Positions 8,114-17,658 of a stretch of 64,000 nucleotides of DNA are shown piece after piece; the first letter of the stretch is position 1, and each line of letters begins with the position of its first letter. The position numbers and the translations under genes are program-made. Origin of the DNA: Komagataeibacter saccharivorans. Lineage in GTDB: Bacteria; Pseudomonadota; Alphaproteobacteria; Acetobacterales; Acetobacteraceae. A model generated the notes under the pieces. That model was given only the letters and a program-made list of their open reading frames with translations, was not told the origin of the DNA and made no database searches. The stretch covers positions 1-64,000 of the forward strand of contig NZ_NKTY01000007.1 in NCBI RefSeq assembly GCF_003207825.1, given 5' to 3'.

Positions 8114-9118
8114 ATGCCTGATGACATGCATCATTCTTCATCCCGCCGGACGGTCCTGACGGGTGTGGCGGCCGGTCTTGTCACGGTCGCCGCCGCGTCG
8201 GGCCGGGCGCAGGGCGCGGAAATGACCGCCCCGCACGCCGCGCTGGTCGATCCGGAAAACGCCTATCCCCGCCCCCCGTTTCCCGAACAGTCACAGCCAT
8301 GGCCCGGCCTTGCGGGCAAGATGACGCCACGGCCCGACCATGGGGAAACCAGCTATCGCGGGTCCGGTCGGCTGGCGGGGCGCAAGGCGCTGATTACGGG
8401 CGGGGATTCCGGCATCGGTCGTGCTGCGGCCATCGCCTATGCGCGGGAGGGGGCGGATGTCGCCATCGCCTACCTGCCACAGGAAGAACCCGATGCGCGC
8501 GAGGTTGTCGCCCTGATCCGGGAGGCCGGACGGAAAGCGGTGGCACTCCCCGGCGACCTGCGGGACAGGAAATACTGTACCTCGCTGGTTGAACGGGCGC
8601 ATAGCGAACTGGGCGGGCTGGATATACTGGTCAGCAATGCGGGCCGCCAGCGTCATCAGGATTCCATCCTTGATATCAGCGACGAACAGTTTGACGAAAC
8701 CTTCCGCACCAATATCTATGCGCTGTTTTACCTCAGCAAGGCGGCGATCCCGCTTATGCCGCGTGGCGGCGCGATTATTGCCACGGCTTCGGTCAACGCG
8801 TTCAATCCGTCCGAAATCCTGCTGGATTATTCCGCGACCAAGGGGGCCATTGTCGCCTTTGTCAAATCACTGGCCAAGCAGATGGTGCAGCGCGGCATAA
8901 GGGTCAATGCCGTCGCCCCTGGCCCGTTCTGGACCGCACTGCAGATCAGTGGTGGCCAGACGGAGGAGAACATCCACAATTTTGGCGGCAATACCCCCAT
9001 GGGCCGTGCCGGGCAGCCTGCGGAACTGGCCCCGGTCTATGTGCTGCTGGCATCGGCCGAGGCCAGCTACATTACCGGTCAGGTCTACGGGGCAGCGGGC
9101 GGTACGGGCGTGGGTTGA
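8114..9118 (+). CDS. Exported SDR-family oxidoreductase with Tat-type signal
   Basis: 334 residues. The N-terminus has a twin-arginine-like motif, [14 protein letters not shown], and a hydrophobic stretch ending near GRAQGAE, which suggests export in folded form with bound cofactor. The mature part is a classical short-chain dehydrogenase: cofactor motif [18 protein letters not shown] strand (LVSNAGRQ), Ser in TASVNAF and catalytic YSATKGA. The long arm before the Rossmann fold ([14 protein letters not shown]) is typical of the YdaD/YhdF group of general stress SDRs. Substrate unknown. Confidence 0.85.
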   Translation: MPDDMHHSSSRRTVLTGVAAGLVTVAAASGRAQGAEMTAPHAALVDPENAYPRPPFPEQSQPWPGLAGKMTPRPDHGETSYRGSGRLAGRKALITGGDSGIGRAAAIAYAREGADVAIAYLPQEEPDAREVVALIREAGRKAVALPGDLRDRKYCTSLVERAHSELGGLDILVSNAGRQRHQDSILDISDEQFDETFRTNIYALFYLSKAAIPLMPRGGAIIATASVNAFNPSEILLDYSATKGAIVAFVKSLAKQMVQRGIRVNAVAPGPFWTALQISGGQTEENIHNFGGNTPMGRAGQPAELAPVYVLLASAEASYITGQVYGAAGGTGVG

Positions 9119-9164
9119 CGGCAGGTGGCCACCGCGTCTTGTCGCCTTACGGGATCGGTGGCAC

Positions 9165-9287
9165 ATGGCATGGATGCGTGTGATCCTGTCCTGCCTGCTG
9201 ATGCTGCTGGGTATCGTGGTGTGCTACTTTGCCATGGGCATGGTGGTGGATACCGGGCGTTTCATATCAGACGCGCACCCCTGGTAA
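9165..9287 (+). CDS. Possible 40-residue membrane protein
   Basis: A short frame with one strongly hydrophobic segment (VILSCLLMLLGIVVCYFAMG) and a short polar tail. It starts 46 bp after the SDR gene in the same direction. No clear Shine-Dalgarno site; a second ATG lies at 9174. It looks like a single-pass small membrane protein, but support is only composition and position. Confidence 0.4.
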   Translation: MAWMRVILSCLLMLLGIVVCYFAMGMVVDTGRFISDAHPW

Positions 9288-9594
9288 CGGGTGCCGTCCT
9301 GCCCTTGCGGAGGGTGTGATGCACTGTCAGTGGATGAATACGCATGGCCTCGCCGGCCTGTTATGGCCCCGTCGGCGTGGGTGCTATCAGCGGGTTTCGC
9401 TATGGTTCCGGCCGGATATGGCATGGATGGAACGCCCGCGCCCGCTGGATATATAAGGGGCCTGCGTACCGGGTCTGATAATGATTTGTATTGCATGACC
9501 GGTACGTTCATGCATCACATAAACATTCACTGCGTAAACATTACATCAACAATAAAGTATTGCATGCAGGCAGTATTCTGTAGTGGAGGTTGAT
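9288..9594. other. Intergenic region before the CHRD gene
   Basis: No convincing gene. The last 120 bp are AT-rich and probably hold the promoter of the downstream CHRD gene, ending in the GGAGG ribosome-binding site at 9586-9590. Confidence 0.4.
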
Positions 9595-10032
9595 ATGGTC
9601 CGTTTTTTCGCCCTGCCCGCCCTTCTTGCGGCGAGCATCGCGGTCGCTTCTCCCGTTATGGCGGCAACCATGCGGCTGGAAGGTCATTTCCAGCCCGAAC
9701 ATGCAACGACCTCCCACCCCGAAGGTACGGTCCGGGCCACGCTCGATACCCACAGCAATCTGGTCAAATATACGCTGACATGGACCGGGCTGAGCGGGCC
9801 GGTCGTCGCCGCCCATTTCCATGGCCCCGCTTCGGCCAGTGAGGAAGCGGGCGTGCTCGTGCCCATTCCCGCCCCCTACAAATCCGGCCAGCACGGCTCC
9901 GTCCTGCTTTCATCCGAACAGGCGCAGGCCCTTCAGAACGGACAGGTTTACGTGAACCTGCACACAGCGGCCCTGCCCAATGGGGAAGCGCGCGCGCAAC
10001 TGGCCCCGGTCACGCCCGGCGGGGCGAAATAA
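9595..10032 (+). CDS. Exported CHRD-domain protein
   Basis: 145 residues. A signal peptide (1-22, cleavage near VMAAT) is followed by one CHRD (chordin-like) domain: the core TYTLTWTGLSGPVVAAHFHGPAS pattern, here LTWTGLSGPVVAAHFHGPA, and the end QVYVNLHTAALPNGEARAQL are diagnostic. The start ATG at 9595 is fixed by GGAGG 5 nt upstream. CHRD proteins of bacteria are secreted or periplasmic; their function is largely unknown. Confidence 0.88.
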   Translation: MVRFFALPALLAASIAVASPVMAATMRLEGHFQPEHATTSHPEGTVRATLDTHSNLVKYTLTWTGLSGPVVAAHFHGPASASEEAGVLVPIPAPYKSGQHGSVLLSSEQAQALQNGQVYVNLHTAALPNGEARAQLAPVTPGGAK

Positions 10033-10162
10033 ACTGAAGCTGAAGCGGTACATGTCCATGATATAATTTGCATGGCTGGTATTTGTGCGGCACTCTCAAC
10101 GTGTGACATGGAAACCATGTCGGCCATGTAAGGATATGGGGCGACACCGTTCGCCGGAAGTC

Positions 10163-10684
10163 ATGGAGTCTGCTTTGCGCCTTGCATCTCTGGCCGCCGC
10201 GGCGGTCGTTATGTCCGTGTCCTCTATCGGCCCTGTCACGTATGCTCATGCAGCCGATGCGCTGGGTGATCACACGGGAACCATTGCCTTTACCCTGTCA
10301 GCGGCGGATCTGGGGGCGGGTGTTTCGTGGGGGAAGGGTATCCTGACGTTTGAAGGGCACGACTATCCCTTCCGTATTCATGGTGGCTCCGGTGCCGCCA
10401 TCGGCTTTTCCAGAACACGGGCTACGGGCACCGTCTATAACCTGTACCGCCTGCAGGATATCGAAGGGACATACTGGTCCGTTCAGGGCGAAGCGACGGT
10501 GGGCGCGGGCAAGGGCGGCGCCGTCATGGAAAACAATAACGGCATATACATCAAGTTTACATCCAGCAGCAGCGGGGCGCGGCTGGCCTTTTCAGTGGAA
10601 CGCCTGACCCTGAAACTCAGACCTGCCAATGGGGACAAAGGCGCGCCTGCTCCGCTCACATCTGCTTCAACCGCGCATCAGTAG
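10163..10684 (+). CDS. Conserved exported protein of unknown function
   Basis: 173 residues from the ATG at 10163. A signal peptide (hydrophobic LASLAAAAVVMSVSS, cleavage about AHA) precedes a domain starting TIAFTLSAADLGAGVSWGKG and including a TRATGTVYNLYRL strand, a glycine-rich turn and a C-terminal IKFTSSSSGARLAFSV strand. This pattern is seen in small beta-rich exported alphaproteobacterial proteins, but I cannot name the family with confidence. Alternative upstream starts exist at 10085 (GTG) and 10136 (ATG). Confidence 0.65.
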   Translation: MESALRLASLAAAAVVMSVSSIGPVTYAHAADALGDHTGTIAFTLSAADLGAGVSWGKGILTFEGHDYPFRIHGGSGAAIGFSRTRATGTVYNLYRLQDIEGTYWSVQGEATVGAGKGGAVMENNNGIYIKFTSSSSGARLAFSVERLTLKLRPANGDKGAPAPLTSASTAHQ

Positions 10685-10742
10685 GCAGGGACCACCCTGA
10701 TCGTGCATGGTGGCCCATCATGAAATGGATGGAGCCACCGGC

Positions 10743-11612
10743 ATGACTGACGATACCCACACATTCGGCGATGGTGTTCTGGGCGCAACCGTAAGCGCCC
10801 ACGGGGCGGAACTTCGTGCCCTGCGCGCCGGTAGCCGCGACCTGCTGTGGAGCGGGCAGGAACCGTGGCGGCGGCATTCCCCCGTGCTGTTTCCCATTGT
10901 GGGGCGGCTGGTGGATGATACCGCGTGGATCGACGGGCGCGGGTATCACATGACCCAGCACGGTTTCGCACGCGACAGTGCCTTTCGCTGGCTGGAGCGT
11001 GATGAAACCGGTTGCCGTCTGGAACTGGTTGATACGGCGCAGACGCGCGAAGTCTTTCCTTTTGCCTTCAGCCTCGTCATTGAATACCGCATCACGCAGG
11101 GCAGGCTGTCCGTGGGGTATTGCGTCACCAACCCTGATGTGCAGCGCGTCCTGTCCGCATCGCTGGGGGCGCATCCGGCCTTTATCTGGCCGCTGGCGCC
11201 CGATGTGCCCAAGGATCGCCATGTCATCGAATTCGATCAGCCCGAACCTGAAGACGTACGCAGGCTGGACGGGGGGCTGCTGCTGCCCGATCCACTTCCC
11301 ACCCCGGTACGGGGGCGTATGCTCCATCTGGATGAGGCGCTGTTCACGCATGATGCCCTGATTATGGACCGCCCCGCCAGCCGGGGCCTGACATACCGCA
11401 TTCCCGATGGTCCCGGCCTGCGGCTGACATGGGAAGGGTTTGCGCAACTGGGCATATGGATGAAGCCGGGGGCTGATTTCCTGTGCATCGAACCGTGGTA
11501 CGGGCTGGCCAGTCCTGTCGGATTCAAGGGTGAATTTTCCACCCGTCCCGCAGTGTTCCATCTACAGCCGGGGCAGGAATGGCGGGCTTCGTGGCAGATT
11601 GGCTGTATCTGA
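10743..11612 (+). CDS. Aldose 1-epimerase family protein (cytoplasmic)
   Basis: 289 residues without a signal peptide. The mutarotase-like beta sandwich is recognisable: LRALRAGSRDLLWSG, the arginine region FPIVGRLVDD, the HGFAR loop, LGAHPAFIWPL with the catalytic-type His, and CIEPWYGLASP with the catalytic Glu. This matches the LacX/YeaD-like branch acting on sugar or hexose-6-phosphate anomers, distinct from the periplasmic galM-like gene at 23775. Start at 10743 follows a GGAG at about 9-10 nt. Confidence 0.82.
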   Translation: MTDDTHTFGDGVLGATVSAHGAELRALRAGSRDLLWSGQEPWRRHSPVLFPIVGRLVDDTAWIDGRGYHMTQHGFARDSAFRWLERDETGCRLELVDTAQTREVFPFAFSLVIEYRITQGRLSVGYCVTNPDVQRVLSASLGAHPAFIWPLAPDVPKDRHVIEFDQPEPEDVRRLDGGLLLPDPLPTPVRGRMLHLDEALFTHDALIMDRPASRGLTYRIPDGPGLRLTWEGFAQLGIWMKPGADFLCIEPWYGLASPVGFKGEFSTRPAVFHLQPGQEWRASWQIGCI

Positions 11613-11623
11613 GGAAACGGACG

Positions 11624-11661
11624 TTCCGGCAGGTGCATTTTTCATGCAACACCTGCCGGAA
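11624..11661. terminator. Long hairpin after the epimerase gene
   Basis: Ten-bp outer arms TTCCGGCAGG / CCTGCCGGAA enclose a second 5-bp stem TGCAT/ATGCA around a T-rich loop. It begins 11 bp after the epimerase stop. It lacks a proper T-run on the plus strand, so it may protect the 3' end or be a REP-like element rather than a classical terminator. Confidence 0.5.
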
Positions 11662-12195
11662 AAAGCCCTGCGAAAAAAGCATGGATCGGCCCGGAAATCT
11701 GCGAAAATATTATATTTGCAAGCATCGGGTTGCGGCGTAGCGTGCGCGGCAGGAGCAGCATGCGGCAAGCGCGCCCGCTAGGCTCACGGGAAACGCCTCG
11801 ATGCGTAGTTTTTCTCCTGTCCCTGCCATGGGATTTTCCCCGTCTCCCGCCTTCCTTTCCATCCGTACCAGGGCCCGGCGCGTCGTCGCGTGGGTTGGTG
11901 CCGCGTATCGGAAACAGGGAATGATGCTGCTGGCCACGCTGCCCAGTATCGCCGTGCCGTCCGGTTGCCATGCCGGGATTGAGGGAGCGCCTTCCCTGCT
12001 GGCCCTGCGGGGTTGGGACCGGAACTGACCTGCGGCGGTGGTCAGTCCTGCCGGATATATTCTGATATGGCGGCGCATTCCGGTGCGCCGCCATATTCAT
12101 ATCTGCACGGTGGCATCCCCATATGGCGGGCGTGCCGTGGCCACCCAGGGATTGGGGACGTGACAGACGGGCCGCAATGAACGAAAGAGAACGGC
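11662..12195. other. Intergenic region with structured segments, no clear gene
   Basis: About 530 bp. An AT-rich patch with TATATT near 11710 is followed by a structured GC-rich stretch and, at about 11790-11817, a small hairpin (ACGC/GCGT) followed by five T; this would fit a small RNA of about 100 nt on the plus strand. A 75-codon frame at 11801-12028 has no ribosome-binding site and odd composition. A strong hairpin follows at 12065-12096. Confidence 0.3.
12065..12096. repeat. Perfect 13-bp hairpin upstream of bluB
   Basis: Arms ATATGGCGGCGCA and TGCGCCGCCATAT with a 6-nt loop TTCCGG. It ends 100 bp before the bluB start. The symmetry is complete and the loop small, so it will fold in RNA of either strand. 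Could be a bidirectional terminator or a dyad binding site. Confidence 0.6.
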
Positions 12196-12837
12196 ATGAC
12201 GACCATGCCCGAATTCTCTCCCGTCTTCATGGACCAGTTGGACGACCTGTTTCGCTGGCGGCGGGATGTACGGCACTTCCGCCGCGAACCCGTGCCCGAA
12301 CCGGTTCTGGATGAATTGCTGCGTATTGCCTGCCTCGCGCCATCGGTCGGACTGAGCGAGCCATGGCGTTTCGTCCGCGTGGACGACCCGCAGCGGCGTC
12401 AGGCCGTGCGGCAGGACTTCATGCGCTGCAATGCCGAAGCGCTGGCCGATCGCACCGGGCCGGATGCGCAGCATTACGCACGCCTGAAACTGGCGGGTCT
12501 GGACGATGCCCCGCACCATATTGCCGTGCTGTCCCACCCCGAACCGGCGCAGGGACGCGGGCTGGGGCGCGGCACCATGCCGCAGACGACAACATGGTCC
12601 ACCGTCATGGCCATCCATACGTTCTGGCTGGCGGCGACGGCAAAGGGAATCGGGGTTGGATGGGTGTCGATCATCGACCCGGACCAGATCATGCGCGTAC
12701 TGGATGTGGAACCGACGCTGGAACTGGTGGCGTATCTATGTGTCGGCTACCCGGCGGAACCGGCCAGCACGCCGGAACTGGAACGCCGGGGGTGGGAGCG
12801 CCGCGCACCCGAACGGCGGGAATGGATACAGCGGTAA
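12196..12837 (+). CDS. bluB: 5,6-dimethylbenzimidazole synthase BluB
   Basis: 213 residues of the nitroreductase fold. BluB fragments reduced FMN with oxygen to make DMB, the lower ligand of vitamin B12. Visible family features: RWRRDVRHFRREPVP (FMN phosphate Arg cluster), APSVGLSEPWRF, GRGTMPQTTTWSTVMAIHT and GIGVGWVSIIDP. Those distinguish it from generic nitroreductases. Start at 12196 follows GAAAGAGAA. No other cob gene is adjacent, but cobalamin riboswitches occur at both the left and the right of the window. Confidence 0.93.
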   Translation: MTTMPEFSPVFMDQLDDLFRWRRDVRHFRREPVPEPVLDELLRIACLAPSVGLSEPWRFVRVDDPQRRQAVRQDFMRCNAEALADRTGPDAQHYARLKLAGLDDAPHHIAVLSHPEPAQGRGLGRGTMPQTTTWSTVMAIHTFWLAATAKGIGVGWVSIIDPDQIMRVLDVEPTLELVAYLCVGYPAEPASTPELERRGWERRAPERREWIQR

Positions 12838-13161
12838 GTGATGCGGCAGGGTTGCTGTGCCGTTTTCTGAAACTTTTTGAAAAAAGCTTCACCAAAAACG
12901 TCTTTATGATTTGTGGCATGACCCCTGTTGCGCTGGCGCGGTTCGGTGCGATCCAGAAAACGGGGGGCAGATATTCACTAAATCCGGTTTTGCTCCGGGG
13001 CCGTTTCACCCATTGTGCCAGCCGGATTTCAGTCGGGTAATCGACATGCGCAGTTCCGGTGACCGCATGCCGGGCGGGGTTCAGGTCCGGCGCGCAATTC
13101 CTGCTCCGGCGGGGCTGGCATATGAAGCCGTGCATGATTTTCCCGAACGGAGGAGCGGACA
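12838..13161. other. Intergenic region before the DedA gene
   Basis: No gene supported. It begins with an A/T-rich segment (about 12870-12905) containing a GAAAAAAGC motif that recurs elsewhere in the window, and ends with the strong ribosome-binding site GGAGGAG at 13149-13155. Confidence 0.4.
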
Positions 13162-13812
13162 CTGCTGCATCATTTTGAATATCTGTTCCAGCACTACGGT
13201 TACGGGGTCATTACCCTGATCGTGATGCTTGAAAGCATGGGGCTTCCGCTACCGGCCGAGACCCTGATCATTTCAGCCTCCATCTACTGTGCCGCCACGC
13301 AGCGGCTAGATATCCAGTGGGTCGCGCTGGCGGCGGTGACGGGTGCCGTGATCGGGGACAATATCGGCTATCTCATCGGGCGGAAGGTCGGCCTGCCCCT
13401 GTTGCAGAAATACGGCCCGCGCATTCGCCTTACGCCGGACCGGCTTCTGCTGGGCCGTTTCCTGTTTCGCCATCATGGCAGCGCCATCGTATTCTTCGGT
13501 CGGTTCGTTGCCCTTCTGCGCGTTTTCGTTGCGCTGCTCGCGGGGGCCAACCATATGCCATGGCCGCGTTTCATGCTGTTCAATGCGCTGGGCGGGCTGT
13601 GCTGGGCCGGCGGGTATGCCACGGGCGCCTATTATCTGGGCCGCAAGGTAACGCAGGTTTCCGGCCCGGCCAGTATCGCAATGGGTATCGCGGTGGCGGT
13701 GGGGCTGATCGCCAGCGCGCTTTTCCTGCGCCGTAACGAAGAACGCCTGACGCAGCAGGCCCTGCGGGAAGCCCGCATGGACGATGCGGCGAAGGGGGCT
13801 GACGCGGCGTAA
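13162..13812 (+). CDS. DedA-family membrane protein, probable CTG start
   Basis: 216 residues if read from CTG at 13162. DedA (SNARE-associated/VTT) proteins are inner-membrane lipid-carrier transporters/scramblases. The family core is clear: ESMGLPLPAETLI, GAVIGDNIGYLIGRKVG, FFGRFVALLRVFVALLAG and NALGGLCWAGGY. The first ATG/GTG (13222) would cut off the normal N-terminal segment LLHHFEYLFQHYGYGV. Upstream, only CTG codons at 13162/13165 sit 6-9 nt after a perfect GGAGGAG, and an in-frame stop at 13135 excludes a longer form. Confidence 0.85.
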   Translation: MLHHFEYLFQHYGYGVITLIVMLESMGLPLPAETLIISASIYCAATQRLDIQWVALAAVTGAVIGDNIGYLIGRKVGLPLLQKYGPRIRLTPDRLLLGRFLFRHHGSAIVFFGRFVALLRVFVALLAGANHMPWPRFMLFNALGGLCWAGGYATGAYYLGRKVTQVSGPASIAMGIAVAVGLIASALFLRRNEERLTQQALREARMDDAAKGADAA

Positions 13813-13828
13813 TCGGGCGTAGGGCGGG

Positions 13829-13848
13829 AACGGATCAGGTAATCCGTT
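13829..13848. terminator. Hairpin between converging genes
   Basis: AACGGAT - 6-nt loop - ATCCGTT between the DedA stop and the stop of the minus-strand YqhA gene. Symmetry would serve both directions; T-runs are short. Confidence 0.5.
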
Positions 13849-14454
13849 TCAGTGCGCGTCCGGTTTCACGCTTTCATGCCGCGCCGGTGCGGCGGGCGCT
13901 TCCATCATGCGGTCCATCATCGCCAGCATGAGACCCGATACGACAAAGGCCAGATGGATGCCGACGCTCCATGCCAGTGTCCGGCTTGGGATCGTGTCCA
14001 CCCGGATGAAATCCGCCAGAACATGAATGGCGGACATGGCCACGATGGAGGCCATGAGCTTGATCTTGATGTCCCCGAACGTGACGTGGCCGATCCAGTC
14101 CGGAAAGTCGCGGTGGTTGCGCACATCCAGCTTGGAGACGAAATTCTCGTACCCTGCGAACATCACGATCAGCAGCAGGTTGGCCAGCAGCACAAGGTCG
14201 ATCATGTCCAGGATGCCGACGAATACATCGTCGAATTGCAGCGTGTAGCTGTCGCGCAGCAGCCCCCACATGGTCTGGAGGAACTTGACCAGAATGACCA
14301 CCAGACCCGCTGTCAGGCCCAGATAAAGCGGCGCGCATAACCACCGCGCGCGAAAGAAAAGCTGTTCCAGCGTGCCTTCCAGCCACGGCGTTTTCTGCGC
14401 GGTGGGGGATGGGGGCGTTACGGCGGGTGGATGGTCGTCGTGCATGACCATCAT
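13849..14454 (-). CDS. yqhA: YqhA / UPF0114 family membrane protein
   Basis: 201 residues with an N-terminal polar segment and four predicted membrane helices (LYLGLTAGLVVILVKF, IDLVLLANLLLIVMFAGYE, a central helix LMASIVAMSAIHVLADF, and a last helix in the C-terminal third). The family signature FAGYENFVSKLD and the segment HVTFGDIKIKLMASI are intact. Function unknown; related to the PsiE-like protein at 21837 in overall layout. Single gene converging on DedA. Confidence 0.85.
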   Translation of the reverse strand: MMVMHDDHPPAVTPPSPTAQKTPWLEGTLEQLFFRARWLCAPLYLGLTAGLVVILVKFLQTMWGLLRDSYTLQFDDVFVGILDMIDLVLLANLLLIVMFAGYENFVSKLDVRNHRDFPDWIGHVTFGDIKIKLMASIVAMSAIHVLADFIRVDTIPSRTLAWSVGIHLAFVVSGLMLAMMDRMMEAPAAPARHESVKPDAH

Positions 14455-14533
14455 ATAATCACGCCCCCATCCCGACAGGTAGGCGCATCTGCGCGCATGG
14501 ATGATTTTTCATCCATGCGGCGCGTCCGCGTGT

Positions 14534-15754
14534 TCAGCTACGCGACAGGGCGGTGCGCAGCTTCGTGTCCAGCACGTCGAGGAAGGGCTGGGTATCGAGC
14601 CATTTCGTATCGGGGCCGACCAGCAGGGCCAGATCCTTTGTCATCTGGCCCCCTTCGACCGTTTCGATGCACACGCGTTCCAGCGTGTTGGCGAAGTGGG
14701 TCACATCGGGGGTATCGTCAAACCGCCCGCGATAGGCCAGTCCGCGCGTCCATGCGAAGATGGAGGCGATGGGATTGGTGCTGGTCGGGCGTCCCTTTTC
14801 ATGTTCGCGGAAATGGCGGGTCACGGTGCCATGTGCTGCTTCCGCTTCCACCACGTCGCCCGTCGGGTTCAGCAGGACCGATGTCATGAGACCGAGGCTG
14901 CCGAAACCCTGCGCCACGATGTCGCTTTCCACATCGCCGTCATAGTTCTTGCACGCCCAGACATAACCGCCCTTCCACTTCAGCGCGCAGGCGACCATGT
15001 CATCAATCAGGCGATGTTCGTAGGTCAGACCCAGCTTCTCGAAATCGGCGCGGAATTCCCGTTCGTACACTTCCTGGAACACATCCTTGAACATGCCGTC
15101 ATAGGCCTTGAGGATGGTGTTCTTGGTGGACAGGTAGACCGGCAGCTTGCGGTCGCGCCCGTAGGACAGCGATGCGCGCGCGAACCCTTCGATGGATGCA
15201 CGGGTATTGTGCATGCCCAGCGCCACGCCGGGGCCGGTGAAGTCATGCACGTCCAGCACCTGTTCCGGGCCGCCATCGGCCGGGGCGTAGCGCAGCGTCA
15301 CCTTGCCGGGGCCGGGAATGCGGGTTTCGGCGGCGCGGTAGATGTCGCCATAGGCATGGCGGCCGATCACGATCGGCTGGGTCCAGTGGGGGACAAGCCG
15401 CGGCACGTTGGAACAGATGATCGGTTCGCGGAAAATCGTGCCATCAAGGATGTTGCGGATCGTGCCGTTGGGCGAACGCCACATCTTCTTCAGGCCGAAT
15501 TCCTCCACCCGTGCCTCGTCAGGGGTGATGGTGGCGCATTTCACGCCCACGCCGTAGCGGCGCACGGCTTCCGCCGCCTCCACCGTTACGCGGTCGTCCG
15601 TCTCGTCACGATGGCGGATGCCCAGATCATAATATTTCAGATCGATGTCCAGATACGGCAGGATCAGCCGTTCGCGGATGAAATGCCAGATAATGCGGGT
15701 CATCTCGTCGCCATCCATCTCGACAACGGGATTCCTGACCTTGATCTTTGCCAT
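14534..15754 (-). CDS. icd: Isocitrate dehydrogenase (NADP-dependent)
   Basis: 406 residues of the eukaryote-like dimeric IDH type common in alphaproteobacteria. Oxidatively decarboxylates isocitrate to 2-oxoglutarate in the TCA cycle. Typical stretches: [16 protein letters not shown] at the start, [16 protein letters not shown] (substrate loop), [32 protein letters not shown] (metal-binding Asp pair) and [14 protein letters not shown] (cofactor loop). The ATG at 15754 begins the conserved MAKIKV; a longer frame to 15910 is unlike the family. Confidence 0.95.
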   Translation of the reverse strand: MAKIKVRNPVVEMDGDEMTRIIWHFIRERLILPYLDIDLKYYDLGIRHRDETDDRVTVEAAEAVRRYGVGVKCATITPDEARVEEFGLKKMWRSPNGTIRNILDGTIFREPIICSNVPRLVPHWTQPIVIGRHAYGDIYRAAETRIPGPGKVTLRYAPADGGPEQVLDVHDFTGPGVALGMHNTRASIEGFARASLSYGRDRKLPVYLSTKNTILKAYDGMFKDVFQEVYEREFRADFEKLGLTYEHRLIDDMVACALKWKGGYVWACKNYDGDVESDIVAQGFGSLGLMTSVLLNPTGDVVEAEAAHGTVTRHFREHEKGRPTSTNPIASIFAWTRGLAYRGRFDDTPDVTHFANTLERVCIETVEGGQMTKDLALLVGPDTKWLDTQPFLDVLDTKLRTALSRS

Positions 15755-15943
15755 AATACGTTTGTCTGCCTTTATGATTCCGGTTTTCTGGTAACCGTTT
15801 TTTATCAACGACTGTTCTTCTGGCACCCGTCTGCGCGGGCCTCCCGGGGGGCGCATTATTAGGCGTCCGGACGGGGGATAAAAAGCGTTGCCGCGCGCCG
15901 GTTCATTCACAAACGTGCCATCGCCTGTTCTCGCCCCGGTACC

Positions 15944-17641
15944 ATGGGGCTACCGGCAGGGGCCGCCCCATGGCATGAAACGTCCATGACGATCCCGCCC
16001 AGCCCGCCTGCCAGATCCCGCTGGCGTCTTCCGTGCCGACAGGCATGGCCTGATGCGTTGCTGGCCATCATGGGAGTACTGGCCCTTCTGCCCGCCTGTA
16101 CGGCGTTGCAGGGCGTCATCCGCGCGGTGGTGCTCTGGGCGGTCGTGGCGCTGCTGTTCAACAGCAGGCGGGTGCTGCTGGCGCTGTTCCTGCCGGTGGT
16201 CATGCTGTTTCCGGCCGCCGTGTATTACATCAGCATAAGCGGGACACCGCCGGGCTATCCGCTGTGGCTGATCCTGTTTTACTGCTCCGTGCCCGTTGTT
16301 GTGGGTTATGTGCGCCCGGTGCTGCCGTGGCTGTGTGTGTGGATCGGGATATGGACGGTGCTGGCGGGGTTCTATCTCGCCCGCCCGCGCGGGCCGGTGG
16401 TGCGATGGGGGATTCCCGCGCGTCTGGGTGCGGTCGCCGCGCTGCTGACATGGATTGTCGTGCCGACGGTGCGGTTATGGCAGCATCTGCCGCCCACGCG
16501 CGGGGGCACCGAAAATCCCATGGTGGCCATTCATTCACGTTTCGACCGGGCATGGCCGTGGGGCATGGCGACGGGTTATGTCGCGGCGCGGCGCGAAACC
16601 CGCCGTGTAACCGACATGGCGCGGCGGATCAGCCATGAACCGATCCATTTCCTCACGCCCCCGCGTATGGAACCGCGACAGGTTATCGTGCTGGTGATCG
16701 GGGAAAGCGCGCGCCGCGACCATCACCACATTTACGGCTACGGACCGCCAACCACCCCGGAAATGGAGCAGGTGGACAGCCTGCTGCATTTCGATGACAT
16801 GGTGACACCCTTCGACTACACGGTCGGCGCGGTGCCGGTCATCCTGTCGGGCTATGACCGGCTGCGGCCGGGCAGTGGGCCGGGGCATGATCTGGTCTCG
16901 GTCTTCAACGCCGCGGGATATGATACCTGGTGGATCAGCAACCATCCCCGGCTTGGCCCCTATGACAGCGTGATCGGCGCCTATTCGGAACAGGCGCACC
17001 ACATCGCCTATACCACCGTGCATGACGGACTGATGAGCAGCCCGGTGCTGGATGAACGGATGCTGCCGGTAGTGGATGAGGCGATTACCGGCGCGAAAGG
17101 TCCGGTCTTTATCGTGCTGCACCTGTTCGGCAGCCATGAAAACGCGGGTGATCGTTATCCCCGCGGTTTCGGGGGGTTGGGCACGGCCTATGACAACAGT
17201 ATTGCCTATACCGACCATATGCTGGCCCATGTCGTATCCACCCTGCATGCCCATGGCGGTCCGGCAGTGCTGTTTTACGTCTCGGACCACGGGGTGCGCG
17301 TAAGTGAGTGTTCGGGCGGGATTCCGGCGCATGGGGATGTGCGCGCGGCCTATGAAATCCCGTTCTATCTGTGGGCGTCCGCCGCGTGGCGGGCAACCCA
17401 TCCGCAGGCGGATCAGGCGGCGCACGACAACCTGCACGCGCCCTTCATGCTTTCCGCCATTCCCGGCAGCGTGCTGGATGCAGCCGACCTGCATTACGTG
17501 GGGGACGGGCGGGAGCAGTCCGTCCTGTCAGCCCGTCCCGCCCGCCCGCGCCGCATCATCCATGGCGACAGCAGCGCCAACCAGAATGTTGATTACGACC
17601 ACAGCCATGATGACGAGCGCTGCCATATCGCCCCGGACTGA
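15944..17641 (+). CDS. Phosphoethanolamine transferase-like sulfatase-family protein
   Basis: Up to 565 residues; an ATG at 15986 is an equally likely start. About five hydrophobic helices occupy residues 35-190, followed by a periplasmic alkaline-phosphatase-fold domain. The nucleophile motif reads [16 protein letters not shown] with Ser where EptA has Thr, and TTPEME follows; FYVSDHGVR supplies the metal-binding Asp-His, and [14 protein letters not shown] the region before it. Members transfer phosphoethanolamine to lipid A core or glucans; the acceptor here is unknown. Confidence 0.8.
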   Translation: MGLPAGAAPWHETSMTIPPSPPARSRWRLPCRQAWPDALLAIMGVLALLPACTALQGVIRAVVLWAVVALLFNSRRVLLALFLPVVMLFPAAVYYISISGTPPGYPLWLILFYCSVPVVVGYVRPVLPWLCVWIGIWTVLAGFYLARPRGPVVRWGIPARLGAVAALLTWIVVPTVRLWQHLPPTRGGTENPMVAIHSRFDRAWPWGMATGYVAARRETRRVTDMARRISHEPIHFLTPPRMEPRQVIVLVIGESARRDHHHIYGYGPPTTPEMEQVDSLLHFDDMVTPFDYTVGAVPVILSGYDRLRPGSGPGHDLVSVFNAAGYDTWWISNHPRLGPYDSVIGAYSEQAHHIAYTTVHDGLMSSPVLDERMLPVVDEAITGAKGPVFIVLHLFGSHENAGDRYPRGFGGLGTAYDNSIAYTDHMLAHVVSTLHAHGGPAVLFYVSDHGVRVSECSGGIPAHGDVRAAYEIPFYLWASAAWRATHPQADQAAHDNLHAPFMLSAIPGSVLDAADLHYVGDGREQSVLSARPARPRRIIHGDSSANQNVDYDHSHDDERCHIAPD

Positions 17642-17658
17642 TGTGGGGCAGGCGGCGA

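Noticed and set aside
11801-12028. 75-codon frame in the gap before bluB
   Set aside because: No ribosome-binding site, composition unlike a protein gene, and it overlaps a hairpin with T-run.
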